Part shown: one piece after another, positions 32,600 through 44,005 of the stretch
Layout of the letters: the number at the start of each line of letters is the position of its first letter
How positions within the stretch are numbered: position 1 is the stretch's first letter
Source of the DNA: Acanthosepion esculentum
Taxonomy: Eukaryota > Mollusca > Cephalopoda > Sepiida > Sepiidae
DNA: 64,000 nt
NCBI GenBank assembly: GCA_964036315.1
Contig: OZ038482.1
Location: 9,602,698-9,666,697, forward strand
Direction: 5' to 3'
Program-made: the position numbers and the translations under genes
Notes under the pieces: model-generated
The model's input: only the letters and a program-made list of their open reading frames with translations
What the model was told of the DNA's origin: nothing
Databases searched by the model: none

Positions 32600-33645
32600 T
32601 AAAACTAAATCTGTATCACACACACACACACACACATGAAAAGAATAAGTGAGTGGAAAGTTTTATGCGTGAAGTTCAAATAAATAAATGTGTGTATATA
32701 TAATTTATTTTTGTTTTTGTATTTGCAAACATAAATTATAAATATTTCAAATAACTTATGTATGTATAAAGTTTTGAAAATGAAGCAGAAACCTAATAAC
32801 CTTGACCTTGATAACAAGTTTTATAGGGTTTTATGTAAGAATTTCATTAATGATTAGAGGATGGGACTTTTTAATGTTTCAGAGAGAAATATCTGGTATT
32901 AATGAATTATTTTTGTTTTTAAATTACTTAACACATTGTGAAAAACCAAGTTGTCTTTTTCAGTTGCTGAAAAAAGTTGTTTAAATTAAATCAAGATAGC
33001 TAGCCTGATAGAGGTTTTAGATTGGTTGCATAGTCTTATTTAATTTAGCTTGCTTCCGTTACTTGAGGAAAATGTAAATCCCTTTTGGAGTATTAGATTT
33101 CGATGACAGAAATCCTGTTAGACGATCAACTTCTCTCCATTTCTCTTCTAATTGCACTGGAAATTAGATGAATGAACTACCATATTTCCCCTAAAACATG
33201 CATCTATAATTTAGCAAAGAATATTTAGCCATAAAAAGCTAAAATGTAATTATAACACTTGTGTAATTGCTTTTTATATTTTAACATAATTTTGATTGCT
33301 AGTCATAATCATTTATAATCATATATATTCAATTTTGGTGGCATCAGGGGCTAGTGTGTTACACATGTGTTAGTCTTGTATCCAACTTAACTATCTGGTT
33401 ATTAGATGGAAAGGTGATTTTTGGAGCAATTTTCTTTTCTAAGTTCATCATGTATGATAAAAAATACAATATTATTTTTCCTTCCTTCTTGTTTAATATT
33501 TTACATTTTTAAAATTGAAATAAAAGCAGATACTACACATCAATCCAATGATAAGTAAGTGATGAGTGAAAACTTCCTTGATTTCCAATAAGAAAATTTT
33601 TCCTTCCAATCCAGTTTTCAAGAAAAAGAAGTCAATTAGTTAATT
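32600..33645. other. AT-rich unassigned sequence
   Basis: A (CA)n run at about 32618-32636; otherwise nothing recognised. Confidence 0.5.
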
Positions 33646-34005
33646 CTAATTGTAAAAGATATGTAATAAGTTAATTCTAATTGGTCAGAATTGGTAATTC
33701 TGTTTCGTCAGAAAATTGTCTAAGTTTATTCTAATTGGTCAGAAATGTCTAATATGCTAATTCTAATTGGTCAGAAAATGTCTAATGTTAATTCTAATTG
33801 GTCAGAAAATGTCTAATGTTAATTCTAATTGGTCTGAAAACATCTAATTAGTTCTAATTAGTTAGAATATACCTAATAAATTAATTCTATTTTGTCAGAA
33901 AATGTCTAAGTTAATTCTAATTGGACAGAAATTTCCTGATAAGTTGATTGTCATTGATCAGAAAATGTCTAATAAGTTAAGTCTAATTGGCCAAAAATTG
34001 TCTAC
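33646..34005 (+). repeat. About 31-bp minisatellite, degenerate
   Basis: Roughly ten units of TTAATTCTAATTGGTCAGAA plus AATGTCTAA. Every well-kept unit carries ATTGGTCAGAA, an inverted CCAAT box. Confidence 0.88.
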
Positions 34006-34736
34006 TAATGCAATCTATAAAATACACAGGTAAATTTCATGGGCTTCACTCTGTAGCTCTAAAAGTTTCTATTTCAAATTACCATATTTCATGGCATATA
34101 AGACTCAAATGTACACGTTCCATTGCAGAAAGAAATATTCAGAAACAAAATTGTTGGATAGTGCATCCAATCTGCATGGTTACTGGAACTTTATGCATGT
34201 TCCTTATTTGACCCAGTTCAAAACAATTTGTTTTGTGTGTGTGTATGTATTAGAAACTTATGATTTTAATATTTTGGGAAAAAAGTGAGTCTTAAACACC
34301 ATCAAATATGGTAGTCAGCTTTCAAGATCTAAGAAGTATGGACAGATCTAAGCAGTAACCACAACCAACTTCTGCAAACTTACAGGTCCAACTCCAACAT
34401 TATAGTATTGTGATGCTATAGAAAGAAAAGAAATGGTTTTATCTCAATCTCAACTGCTTCTATTTGATAGCCAGTTAATGGTTTCTTTTGATTGAAGAAA
34501 TGGAATGAAAATGTAAAGGAGTGAATGAGGAGATCAAATGACAACAGAACAAGAAATATGGTGTATTCGGATTAATAGTCATGCATGGGATCGGAGCCAA
34601 TTCTAGTCAACCCTTGGTGGGAGATGGATTTGTCCATTGCATGGTTCCGATGTCATCCATTTTGTTAACAGCCACATGTCAGAATGAATAGGTGAGTGAG
34701 TAGTTGGTAAAGGGTAAAGGATCCATGGGTAGCACA
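34006..34736. other. Unassigned sequence
   Basis: Contains ATGGTAGTC/GGCATATAAGACTC words near 34090 and 34290, which are loosely inverted. No recognised gene. Confidence 0.4.
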
Positions 34737-35440
34737 TGTAATCCGGGGAGAAAATAATGACATAATTAAGATTTTAACATTCCACACAACTTCAAACAAA
34801 AAGTTAGGAAGGGTACCCCCATCAATATTGGAAAGAGTGATAACAGCGACTGGACTTGAGAAGAGAAAATAATGGCATAATCAAGATGTTGACATTCCAC
34901 ATGACTTCATTAAAAAGGTTAGGAAGGAAACCCCCTATCAATATTGGAAAGAGTGATAACAGCTACTCGACTTGAGAAGAGAAAATAATGGCATAATCAA
35001 GATGTTGGAATTCCACATGGCTTCATACAAAAGGTTAGGAAAGAAACCCCCATTAATATTGAAAAGAGTGATAACAGCTACTGGACTTGGGAAGAGAAAG
35101 TAATGACATAATCAATATGTTGGCATTCCACACGACTTCATACAAAACGTTAGGAAGGAAACTCCCATCAATTTTGGAATGAGTGATAACAGCTACTGGA
35201 CTTGAGAAGAGAAAATAATGGCATAACCAAGATGTTGGAATTCCACACGATTTCATACAAAAGGTTAGGAAGGAAACCCCCCATCAATATTGGAAAGAGT
35301 GATAACAGCTACTGGACTTGGGAAGAGAAACTAATGACATAATCAATATGTTGATATTCCCCCACTACTTCAAACAAAAGGTTAGGGAGGAAACCTCCAT
35401 CAATACTGCAAAGAGTGATAACAGCTACTGGACTTGGGAA
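34737..35440 (+). repeat. 116-bp satellite array, about six copies
   Basis: Units recur at about 34737, 34853, 34969, 35085, 35200 and 35316, each with GAGAAAATAATGGCATAATC, TTCCACACGACTTCATACAA, GGTTAGGAAGGAAACCCCC and GAGTGATAACAGCTACTGGA. Dispersed single units lie at 18045 and 18545. Confidence 0.93.
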
Positions 35441-35559
35441 ACCCGTTTTCCCAAAAAAAATTGTTTTAAGATCAATCTTCATTGTATTGTTAAAAGAAAA
35501 CAAGGTGCAGATGAATGCAAACTTTATGGAACAACAGCATGCAAAACTAATAATTCTTC

Positions 35560-35960
35560 TTCTTCTATATACTGTGTCCCTTCAGGACATTGGTGATTAT
35601 GGCTCTCCACAATTTCCTGTCCTTTGTAGCTCTTAATAATTGTTGTCTTTTTGTTATCTCTCTTAATCCTTGTTCCACCATCCATTTACTCAAGCTCATG
35701 AGGTAGATTAAGCATTTTCCTCTGTCCTTCTTGCTTTCAATTTGTCCTGTGAGTATCAAATTTTCCAAGCCCTCTTTCCTCATTATGGCCATAGAAATTT
35801 CAACTCTCGCTTCATGATGCTATACATAAGTGTCCTTTTTGCTTCTATTATCTCAAACACTTCGTCATTGCTCCCATGTTCGGTCCATGGTATTCTCAGC
35901 ATCCTTCTGTAGAACAACATTTCTGTTGCTTCAAGTCTCTTCTTCATCTGTGACGAGAAT
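35560..35960 (-). pseudogene. LINE 3' end (left half of a head-to-head pair)
   Basis: Minus strand encodes SSQMKKRLEATEMLFYRRML, RIPWTEHGSNDEVFEIIEAK and ELKFLWP, then after a frameshift IMRKEGLENLILTGQIESKK and LSKWMVEQGLREITK. This is the same C-terminal region as 18663-19015, with the 3' tail CAGTGTCCCTTCAGG-type (reverse) near 35575. It forms a divergent pair with the next feature. Confidence 0.87.
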
Positions 35961-35984
35961 GTCATGTAATCACTAATTTCTAAA

Positions 35985-36385
35985 AACAAAGAAAAGAGTG
36001 CTGGGCTGCTATGTGATGTCGAATTTCCTTTATGGTAGTGAATGTTGGATAATTTCCTCACAGATGAAACTTAAAGCAACAGAGATATGGTTCTACTGAC
36101 AAATACTGAGAACGCCATAGACAGTATGTGAGAAATTAGGAAGCTTCAAGGATAACAAGCACTACAAAGAAACTGCTGCTAACAATCAGAAAGAGGCAGC
36201 TGACATTTTTGGGATGCACAATGACGGAGGAAGGTTTGGAAAATTTAACACTTTGAAGAAGGCAAATGAATCATAGTATCATAGTCAGAACAGAGTTATA
36301 AAGGATCAATAATTACCAGGAGTAATATAAGATTAAGGAAGTTGTGGAGAGCCATGATTAGTCATGATATAAAAATAGAGATTTT
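35985..36385 (+). pseudogene. LINE 3' end (right half of a head-to-head pair)
   Basis: Plus strand encodes LGCYVMSNFLYGSECWIISS, QMKLKATEIWFY, then decayed sequence matching the LTFLGCTM and GLENLTL blocks, ending with LWRAMISHDI. It starts slightly upstream in the element compared with the left half. The two halves point away from each other from about 35970. Confidence 0.83.
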
Positions 36386-37044
36386 CTTGTAACAGTGGAT
36401 GTGCAACAAATTCATGACTGGAAGTTTTTATAAATGCACTGCCACATGGTGTCTACAATTCACTGGTCACAATGAAAAAAGCTGAACAATATGAAACACA
36501 TAAGACTAACACACAATATGTTTGTGGCAAGAAATGCTGAGAGAGAGAGTGTGCGTGTGTGTGTACATTGTGAATGCAAATAGAGAGGCTTTTAGCAGCA
36601 GTGACAGTTACTTGTTAGGTAAGTGAATAATACACCCAACAATAGCAAGCACCAGTTCAATAAGTAGTACCATATTCCTTAAGTGCAATTAACACGGTAA
36701 TTATATTGTAAAATGTTGTTTTAGAAGCACAAAAAATTCAGTCTCTCAGCTAAGCTCAACACTTTATAGATACTAGCAGATACAAATTGATTATCAGGGT
36801 CTTGTTTAAATGATAAAGAGGATTTTATATTTGAAAATTGTATTTTCTCTTCATAAATAACTGGTGATTAAAACTGAATTAAATCTGAGGAAGGAAAGAC
36901 TTGGAACAATTCGCACAAAAACCCGAATTTTATTCTGTTTCACATAAAAATTATAATTGGTGTTATGAAATTTTAATGAAATATTACAGTCTCTATAGAC
37001 TAACGGCCATATTTCATTGAATCACTGGTTCTTGCAAGGTCGCT
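36386..37044. other. Unassigned sequence
   Basis: No recognised gene. Immediately before the SINE, CGCTGTAGTTAAGCAAG at about 37031 recalls the 5S rRNA word GGAAGCTAAGCAGG, but the match is short. Confidence 0.4.
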
Positions 37045-37330
37045 GTAGTTAAGCAAGTGGGTGGTGTAATGGATAATGGTTTGGAATTGTTGATCAGAGA
37101 GCTGAATTCCAATTCCAATTTGGTTTGTTATATTTTCTCATATATAAATACCCTTGGGAAAAGTATGAATCCACCTCTTCACCCTCCAGCTATGGGTTAA
37201 TTAGTAAGACTTGTATCACTAAATCATTTTTATTTAAAAAAAATTAAAATTCTTACAATCTAAAAATATTTCCTGGCTTTATTATCACCTCCCAAAATCT
37301 TACAATCTAAAACTATTTTCTGGCTTTAAA
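37045..37330 (+). repeat. tRNA-derived SINE (family 1) with duplicated tail
   Basis: Head GGGTGGTGTAATGGATAATG, box B-like GAATTCCAATTCC, then CCCTTGGGAAAAGTATGAAT and CAGCTATGGGTTAATTAGTA. The tail word TTCTTACAATCTAAAA...CTGGCTTTA is present twice (about 37250 and 37297), a 49-base duplication. Confidence 0.82.
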
Positions 37331-37334
37331 TATC

Positions 37335-37673
37335 TTGCAAATGGTTGAGAAGCTGTCAAAAATGGATCAATCAATCATATCCACCTATAGGGACGACTTG
37401 TATGATCGGTATGTTAATAATATTGGTGAGTGTAATGAAAATATGATCTGGGACTGGAATGAAAGCAGTGATGGCACCTACCTTGAATTTATCATAAAAA
37501 TACAGGATGTGCAGTTAGTGAATACCAAACATTATAAATACCTCGGTAAATGGAACAGTTATAACAAATTAAATAGTTTTTTTTTCAATCTTTTCACCCA
37601 AAGCAAGGAAAGGATGCCACGAGAATGTAGGGGTATATCAAGAGTGAAAGTGAAAGTGAATGAGAAGAATTGA
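37335..37673 (+). CDS. Unrecognised 112-codon frame, probably retroelement-derived
   Basis: An open frame with a mixed, non-repetitive composition. Only IKIQDVQLVNTKHYKYLGKW resembles anything: the FKYLG motif after the catalytic core of LINE reverse transcriptases. The following LFTQSKERMPRECRGI segment is repeated in part near 30780, supporting a mobile origin. There are no splice or promoter signals. A host exon is not excluded. Confidence 0.35.
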   Translation: MQMVEKLSKMDQSIISTYRDDLYDRYVNNIGECNENMIWDWNESSDGTYLEFIIKIQDVQLVNTKHYKYLGKWNSYNKLNSFFFNLFTQSKERMPRECRGISRVKVKVNEKN

Positions 37674-37839
37674 GGAAAGGACAAAAAAGATACTGGGTTC
37701 AAGAAGAAAGGAGATGGCAAAGATTTGCAAACTGACTGACTTTGGACGAATCTGTGAAAATATGGTGGAGAGAGAGAGAGAGGGGGGGGCTGTAAATGCA
37801 AGTTGATAAGAATATAGCTTTTGTATTCACCCCCCACCC

Positions 37840-38250
37840 CCAGTCAGGAATAAAGAAATTTATTCCATTCATAAAAAGGGTATCGCATGTAAGTGGTATG
37901 GTTTCTTCCCTCTTTCACAAATTTATCCAAAACCATGAGTGACAATCAGTTTGCAAATCCAAAGCATTCACACAGCTTGCGATGGGCAAATATTTCTAAA
38001 ATTAACAAAAAGTAAAACAATGCTACATAATTACTAATGTAATGTGCACATTTGAACAGGAATAAATAATAATAATAGTCATAAATTATGATAATAAGTA
38101 TAATATACAACTCAAGAAAGAGAAAGGGAAAAATAAAAATAAATTAACAATATAAAATTTCTTTTTATAATGTAATTATTTTAGTTTGATAAATTAAGTT
38201 ATGTATTATAAACTATGAATAAGAGATTCAGAAATGCAGTCTTACATTAC
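37840..38250. other. AT-rich unassigned sequence
   Basis: No recognised features. Confidence 0.5.
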
Positions 38251-38254
38251 AAAA

Positions 38255-38890
38255 CATCCCCAAGTGTCAACTACATGAGTGATATGCAAACTTAGAGAGA
38301 AACTACAAAAATTGAATTGGGCCAAAGCAGCACCCAAATTGCAATATGGCAGACTCTTGAATGAGAAATATATGGACAGTTTGAAAAGCAGATACAGTGG
38401 ACAAAATGAGAATGGAAACTCAAAGTGGGATACATTAAGAGAAGCTCTGATGAAACCAGCAATCAAAATCATCCCAAAGAAGAAGAGACAAAGACAAAAA
38501 GAATAGATGAAAAATTAATTTCCCGCCATGATGAAAAAGGGACAAAAAACAATAACCAATGTAGAGCACATAATATAGTACTCTGCATGAAGAAATTAGA
38601 AAAAAAATGCAGGCAGGCTAAAGAGGAATGTCTCAATGAAAAATGTTCAGAAAGAGAAAGAATGAGTATCACAGATAAAGCAGATATACATAAAAAAAAA
38701 GTAAAAGAACTAACAGGATAAAAGACATGCTCATCAGTAGCATGCATAAAATCCAAAGATAGAACACTGATATTAAAGAAAGAAGAAATAAATCAGAGAT
38801 GGAATGAAAACATTGAAGCACTCTTTTATGATGAAAAAGAACAATTGACAATACACAGTGTAGAGATACAAAAGGTGGTTATCTCCCTTT
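38255..38890 (+). pseudogene. LINE ORF, linker between endonuclease and RT
   Basis: Plus-strand coding in shifted frames: KLNWAKAAPKLQYGRLLNE, SKWDTLREALMKP, KEWIDEKLISRHDEK-like, then KKLEKKCRQAKEECLNE and finally KEEINQRWNENIEALFYDEK. The last block is the conserved (K)WxEYxxxLFY segment that precedes the RT domain in this abundant LINE family. It ends before the RT. No intact frame. Confidence 0.78.
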
Positions 38891-39475
38891 AGTAGAAATG
38901 AAGCGATGTGATGTGATGGTTACTTAATGACATTATTTCATACAGTGATGAAAGAGGTCAGTCAGTCAGTTACCAGGAGTCAAGCAGAGCAGTTGCTTTT
39001 TTAGCCTGGACCCTTAGTTCTGGGATGAAGCTAAATCTGCCTCCCCCAGCTAGCTACCACGTAGTGCAGCTCACAAGCCCATGGTGCTGTTTCCCTTTGG
39101 GAATATATCTTACCAAAATATAAGAAGAAACTATCTTTGGCTCACAGTCCTCAATTTGAGAAAAAACAAGGACTCACCATTTCCTGTTTGCAGAATATGT
39201 CCTCAATATTGACATAGCAGATAAATCAAATCTAGAATCCTAAATGTGGCTTCTCCAGAAACACAGAATAATCTCTGTATCATAGACAAGCCCCTATCTT
39301 TTCATTCTCTTTTCACACTGCTTATTATTGCATAAAGGTGTTGTGTTTTCTCTGCACAAGACAAATGTAAATATGGATATATAATTTTGTGTACAACTTA
39401 GTGCCATAGAACTCTCTTTGATAACAATTCCTTTCCTTACAGTTATTCCATTCTGTCTGTGAAATAGGGTGCTAT
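38891..39475. other. Unassigned sequence
   Basis: Slightly GC-richer around 38990-39110, with CCTCCCCCAGCTAGCTACC. No gene recognised. Confidence 0.4.
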
Positions 39476-39539
39476 TATATCATGGATACAACAATGCCAA
39501 AATTATGGGGAATTGCAAATGGGAGAATAAACCTTTCTG

Positions 39540-39845
39540 AATTTCTAGAGATAATGGCAACAACAAGAACACTTATACTTAATATCAGGAAGAGAAAGTT
39601 GAAATTTCTGTGATACATAATGAGGAAAGAGGGCTTGGAAAATTTGATACTCACAGGACAGATTGAAGGTAAGAGAGACAGAGCAAAACAAAACATAACT
39701 TACCTGGCAAGCTTGAGTGAATGGATGGCAAAGCAGGGTTTTGGAGAAATGGAAAATGACAGAAGTTATTAAGAGCTACAAAGGACAGCAAATTGTGGAG
39801 AGCCATGATCGCCAATGTTCGGAAGGGATATAGTGCATAGAAGGA
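39540..39845 (+). pseudogene. LINE 3' end, abundant family
   Basis: AATATCAGGAAGAGAAAGTT, ATGAGGAAAGAGGGCTTGGA, TTGATACTCACAGGACAGAT and TGGAGAGCCATGATCGCC are shared with the copies at 18663 and 35560. The tail is an A-rich AGAAGGAGAAGAATTATATA. Confidence 0.85.
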
Positions 39846-40164
39846 GAAGAATTATATATATATATTAAATGATAGCTTTTGAATTTAACTGTTTTCTTTT
39901 AATTTAAAAAAAAAAATTATAGTCGTGTATGTTGGTTTGGGAACAGGAAAGGAGATATTTGGAAAAATCTGGAGTGCAGATTTATATTTTGGTAAGATTT
40001 GATAACCACACTCTCAAGGATTTTCCATCAAAGTAAGTTATTTTCTCTTTTAATAAGTGTGGCATTCAGACTGCAGTTGTGGTTGAACTTATTTTTATGC
40101 ATTTGATAAACTGTTAGGCAAAAGATCTTTTTTGTGCTCATAGATACATTTTTTTTTTTAATTT

Positions 40165-40330
40165 CTGCAAAGTTTCTCCCCAATATATTGTAAAGAACAT
40201 TTGTGACCGTTTATTTTATATATACTTGCTTGAGAATTATTATTGTTATGAAAATTTGGGGTACTGATCGTATCCATAATAGTTTGGGATGTGGTTGTAA
40301 TTATTTTCATACTGTTTAGAATGGATAAAT
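40165..40330 (-). pseudogene. Penelope-like GIY-YIG fragment
   Basis: The minus strand reads SMKIITTTSQTIMDTISTPN, NSQASIYKINGHKCSLQYIG then EKLCRN. IYKI.C..C...YIGE is the endonuclease entry motif of Poseidon-type Penelope elements. The second Cys-type position is changed (NGHKC) and the frame ends soon after. Same module as at 42780-43075. Confidence 0.65.
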
Positions 40331-41760
40331 TTTTTTTTATAGTAGATTTTAAAGAATTGTTTTTCATAGTAGATATTAGTAGATAGTATTATATGAAATA
40401 TACAACAGTGGCAATATACTGGAAGACCTAAGTAAATCTGTTTTCATAGAATTAGTATTATATGTCAGTTTGATCTGATTTAATGTCATTGTTACTGTTG
40501 TCTTTTTACAGATTTATTTTTTTTTATAATTATGCCTGAATTTTTATACATACATGCACACACATATGTAAAAATTTCTCTGGATTAACTTCTAGAAAAA
40601 GACTATATGAGAGTGCCACCATTAAATATTATCCAAATATTAATCTATGCCCAGGTTTTTTCCCAATATCACCTTTCCTAACAGAATCACTACTCTTCCA
40701 AGCCAATGTACACAACAAATATATCAAGAAATCAAAAGAAAATGGTTGAATCCGAAACACAACAATACAAACAATATTTCTACATGTAAAAATATTCTCT
40801 TCAGACATAAAGTAATTGATTTAATTTTTCAGTTGACCATATGAATATACAATAGAATTTCTAAATTCTTCTAGTTGCAAATGACATTTTGTTTGTAGTT
40901 TATAGATACTTTGTTTTAATAAATTCATTTTCTTTTTTGCCCTGAAATATTCCACATTGGACGAAAAATGTTAGCTAAAACTACAGTTTTCCTACTGTCT
41001 TTTTCCTTAATATATATAGTATATATATATATTAATATCAATAGATTAATAAAATCTGTCTGCAGATATAAGAAAACTACATATATTCAGTATGTTTAAA
41101 AAAGAAAATCACCAGAAATAGACAAACTTTTATAAAGGTATTTTTAGAATTTTACAATGTTTTTCTTATCTTTTTCTAGAAATAAAAGTACTTAAAATCT
41201 TTATCCAACAAAACTGACTAATTATAAAATATGAGCTATTATAAAATTTATAAAGTTTACTCTACTTGGCAAATTCTATGTACACTTTAACCCTTAAACA
41301 TTCAACCATAAATATTGGCTCTCAATGTTCTGCCATAATCCGCCCCTTATATACTCTACCATAATATATGATGACATCATCACAAATAATGCAGGAAGTC
41401 ACGCAAATAGTGAGACTTTGAACACAAACAGTGAGACTTTGAGAGACGATATTTGCAGGGTGGGTTTGAGTGTGTTGAATGCTAAATGGCTGAGACTATT
41501 AGATAACAAAAACATCACAACCACACTTTCCCCAACCCCCAAACACACAAAGGAATATATTTGACTTATGGGCAAACAAACTGTAAAAATGAAATGAATT
41601 ATACAAAAACATTTCATTCGTCCATTAATAAAGCTTTTTATTTATTTTTATTAATTTGCGCTTTTCATTTCAGGATCTGATGACTCAAACTTTGATGGCG
41701 TCTCAGATAATCAAATTGATTATTTTTTTATTTTTTCAAAATAAAGATTTATGCTTCTTT
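40331..41760. other. Unassigned AT-rich sequence
   Basis: No recognised gene. AGTGAGACTTTGA is duplicated at about 41409 and 41430. A short (TA)n run lies at about 41021-41035. Confidence 0.5.
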
Positions 41761-41956
41761 TAGTTCTTTGAAATATATATATATATATATATATTACATT
41801 ATATTATTTATTATATATTAGTTTTCATTTAATAAAAATTTTTCAATATAAAGATTTTTTTAATTGAACCAACTGTTAATAAGTGAAATCCCTGTTGGCA
41901 GTGATGTGGACGCACATTTTCTATGAAAGAATCACCATCAGTGCTACAACGAATCT

Positions 41957-42030
41957 CTCTCTCTCTCTCTCTATATATATATTTATATATAAATATATAT
42001 ATTTATAAATATATATATATATATATACAT
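41957..42030. repeat. (CT)n(TA)n compound microsatellite
   Basis: CT then TA with TTTATA interruptions. A separate pure TA run lies at 41771-41797. Confidence 0.93.
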
Positions 42031-42173
42031 ATATTTATTTTAAGGAATTAATTGATTCTTTATCCAACATTATTTTCAGGATATCCATGTTTAAATAGAT
42101 GCCCTGTTTTTTTTAAACAGTGTGAATCAGTTTGCACAATCAAGAGACTTAATAAAGAAAAAGTAATCTCCAG

Positions 42174-42300
42174 CAGGGTTCGAACCTGTATAACTTTTAG
42201 TGAGGAGAAACCACTGTCTGATTGGTTCCGATAGTAGGAGAGACCACTGTCTTATATGCTCTGTTGCCAAGGAGTCTAAAGCACATCATATCAGACAATG
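42174..42300. repeat. Inverted repeat with a tRNA T-arm-like GGTTCGAACC
   Basis: GGAGAAACCACTGTCTGAT (about 42205) pairs with ATCAGACAATGGTTTCTCC (about 42288). Nearby CAGGGTTCGAACCTG (42174-42190) is a perfect T-arm palindrome. I could not fold a full tRNA. It is followed by a GA array at 42316-42375. Confidence 0.6.
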
Positions 42301-42309
42301 GTTTCTCCT

Positions 42310-42315
<6 letters not shown>

Positions 42316-42375
<60 letters not shown>
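42316..42375. repeat. (GA)n microsatellite
   Basis: About 60 bases of pure GA. Confidence 0.97.
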
Positions 42376-42376
<1 letters not shown>

Positions 42377-42483
42377 CAGGTTCAAACTCTGCTTGATTGC
42401 ATAGGTCAGTAGACATAATACACTGTTTAAAAAAACAAGGCTACTCAAACATAGGTCTCCACAAAATAACATTTAGCATAGTA

Positions 42484-42486
<3 letters not shown>

Positions 42487-42539
<53 letters not shown>

Positions 42540-42555
42540 TTAGGGTCATAGTATT

Positions 42556-42590
<35 letters not shown>

Positions 42591-42615
42591 GGGTTATAGT
42601 AAAATTGGGGTCATA

Positions 42616-42666
<51 letters not shown>
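42487..42666. repeat. Three (TA)n arrays with GGGGTCATAGTA spacers
   Basis: TA arrays at 42487-42537, 42560-42587 and 42617-42666. The spacers repeat the words AAGTTRGGGTCATAGTA, so the array amplified as a composite unit. Confidence 0.92.
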
Positions 42667-42668
<2 letters not shown>

Positions 42669-42779
42669 TTGGGGTCAAATATAGATCAAAATCCATAGAT
42701 CTAAAAATTAAGACACCATCAATAGCACTTCTAAAAAAAACAGCATAAAATTCATAATCCTACTCTCTAACACTCTTTC

Positions 42780-43075
42780 TACTAAACTTGTAAATAAATT
42801 AGTTATCCCTAATACTAGGACCTTTATCACCACATCCAAGATAATCAGAGATATAATTAGGAAGAAAGATAAATCCAACACCAATTCAGATGCCAGTACT
42901 TATCAAATAAATTGTTTACAATGTAAAAGCATTTATATCGGAGAGACATCACAAGATCTAAGTGCCTGTATCTATGAACATAAGAGAGATTTATGTTTAG
43001 AGAATCATTCAAGTTCACTCGTAATATACAGAAACAAAACTGTCCATAGATTTTACAAATGGCACCCTAATTAAA
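42780..43075 (+). pseudogene. Penelope-like GIY-YIG endonuclease fragment
   Basis: Plus-strand frame: RTFITTSKIIRDIIRKKDKS, then NTNSDASTYQINCLQCKSIY, IGETSQDLSACIYEHKRDL and SSLVIYRNKTVHRFYKW. The CxxC followed by IYIGET and the EHKRD helix are typical of the GIY-YIG domain of Poseidon-type Penelope elements. The conserved Arg after YIG (R.Y.H) appears as A-C-I-Y-E-H, so it is probably inactive. The RT is absent. Confidence 0.82.
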
Positions 43076-43109
43076 AAAGGACATAATTCTTTACATGGGA
43101 AGTACTTTA

Positions 43110-43150
43110 AGAGCCTACTCCTTTGAGCTTTGATATACTTGGTATTTAGC
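43110..43150 (-). repeat. Inverted end-fragment of the structured 230-bp repeat
   Basis: CTCCTTTGAGCTTTGATATA followed by CTTGGTATTTA is the reverse complement of 43537-43577 (TAAATACTGAGTATATCAAA...GGAG). It forms a long-range inverted repeat with locus 2. Confidence 0.7.
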
Positions 43151-43394
43151 CAAGCTTCCACAAAGCGTGATGTGACAAGTGAGGTTGATAAGAGGAACCA
43201 GGCAATGGACTGACTGACTCCTCTGGGCAGAGTTCTCCTGAATATATGTGTTCCAAACAGATCCATTAATGGGGAAGATGGATCATACCACAGTGTCCAT
43301 TCGAAGTTTCAAGAAATCAACAGATGCCAAGTCTAACTGAAAGGCCACAAATATTGCTTTATGTAAGTTTGTCTATAGGGGATTTAGATTATGG

Positions 43395-43810
43395 TGTGTG
43401 TGTGTTTGTAGGAGATAGATAGCTACCTAATCCTGTGTATATGTGATCTAGGAAGAATTTTTGCCCAAGCATATGGGCTTGGAAAGACCCATGTTAAACT
43501 AGCCTTGTGTCACATCCCTCTTTGTGAGGAATTCGGGTAAATACTGAGTATATCAAAGCTCAAAGGAGTCAGGCAGTCTGCTGCCTGGCTCTATTTGTTG
43601 ACCTGTCTGCCACTGAGCAAGGAGGAACCCAGATGAGGCTATGCTGAAGGGCAGAGTCTCATCTGGGAAGTAGAGAGCTACCCAACCCTGTGTATACGGG
43701 ATCTATGGGGAATTTTTGCCCAAGTCTATGAACTCAGAAAGAATCCACATTAAACCAACCGAGATCCACATCCTACTTTGTGGGGAGCTCGGGTAAACAC
43801 CAAGTATATT
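43395..43810 (+). repeat. 230-bp repeat with conserved hairpins (locus 2)
   Basis: One 5'-truncated copy (43395-43560) and one full copy (43561-43800). Hairpin 1 is CAGGCAG-TCTG-CTGCCTG (43570-43587), different in sequence but equal in place and loop size to AGCTGGAA/TTCCAGCT at locus 1. Hairpin 2 is CCCAGATGAG/CTCATCTGGG (43628-43637 with 43658-43667). Hairpin 3 in the truncated copy is CCAAGC...GCTTGG (43465-43482). Conserved single-stranded words include GGCTATGCTGAAGGGCAGAG and CTATGGGGAATTTTTG. Confidence 0.82.
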
Positions 43811-44005
43811 AAAGCTTAATGATAAGCGATATGTAGTGTCTAGAACAATTCTGCTACAGACATGTATCTTCTTGACTTCAGAACACCACAAATTGTACAA
43901 ATATTTATTTAACAAGTTGAATGCATTTGAACTAAGATTATATCTTTCTTATGACCCATGACAATTTTGATATATTATAAATTAAAACATAAATATTAAT
44001 AATAA

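Noticed and set aside
35053..35596. Minus and plus frames of 64-92 codons over the 116-bp satellite
   Set aside because: They follow the repeat period and contain no domain. The Cys/Pro/Ser pattern repeats with the unit.
42120..42250. Possible tRNA gene around GGTTCGAACC (42174-42190)
   Set aside because: The T-arm palindrome is perfect, but the acceptor stem has mismatches and no D-arm or anticodon arm can be folded. At best a tRNA-derived remnant.
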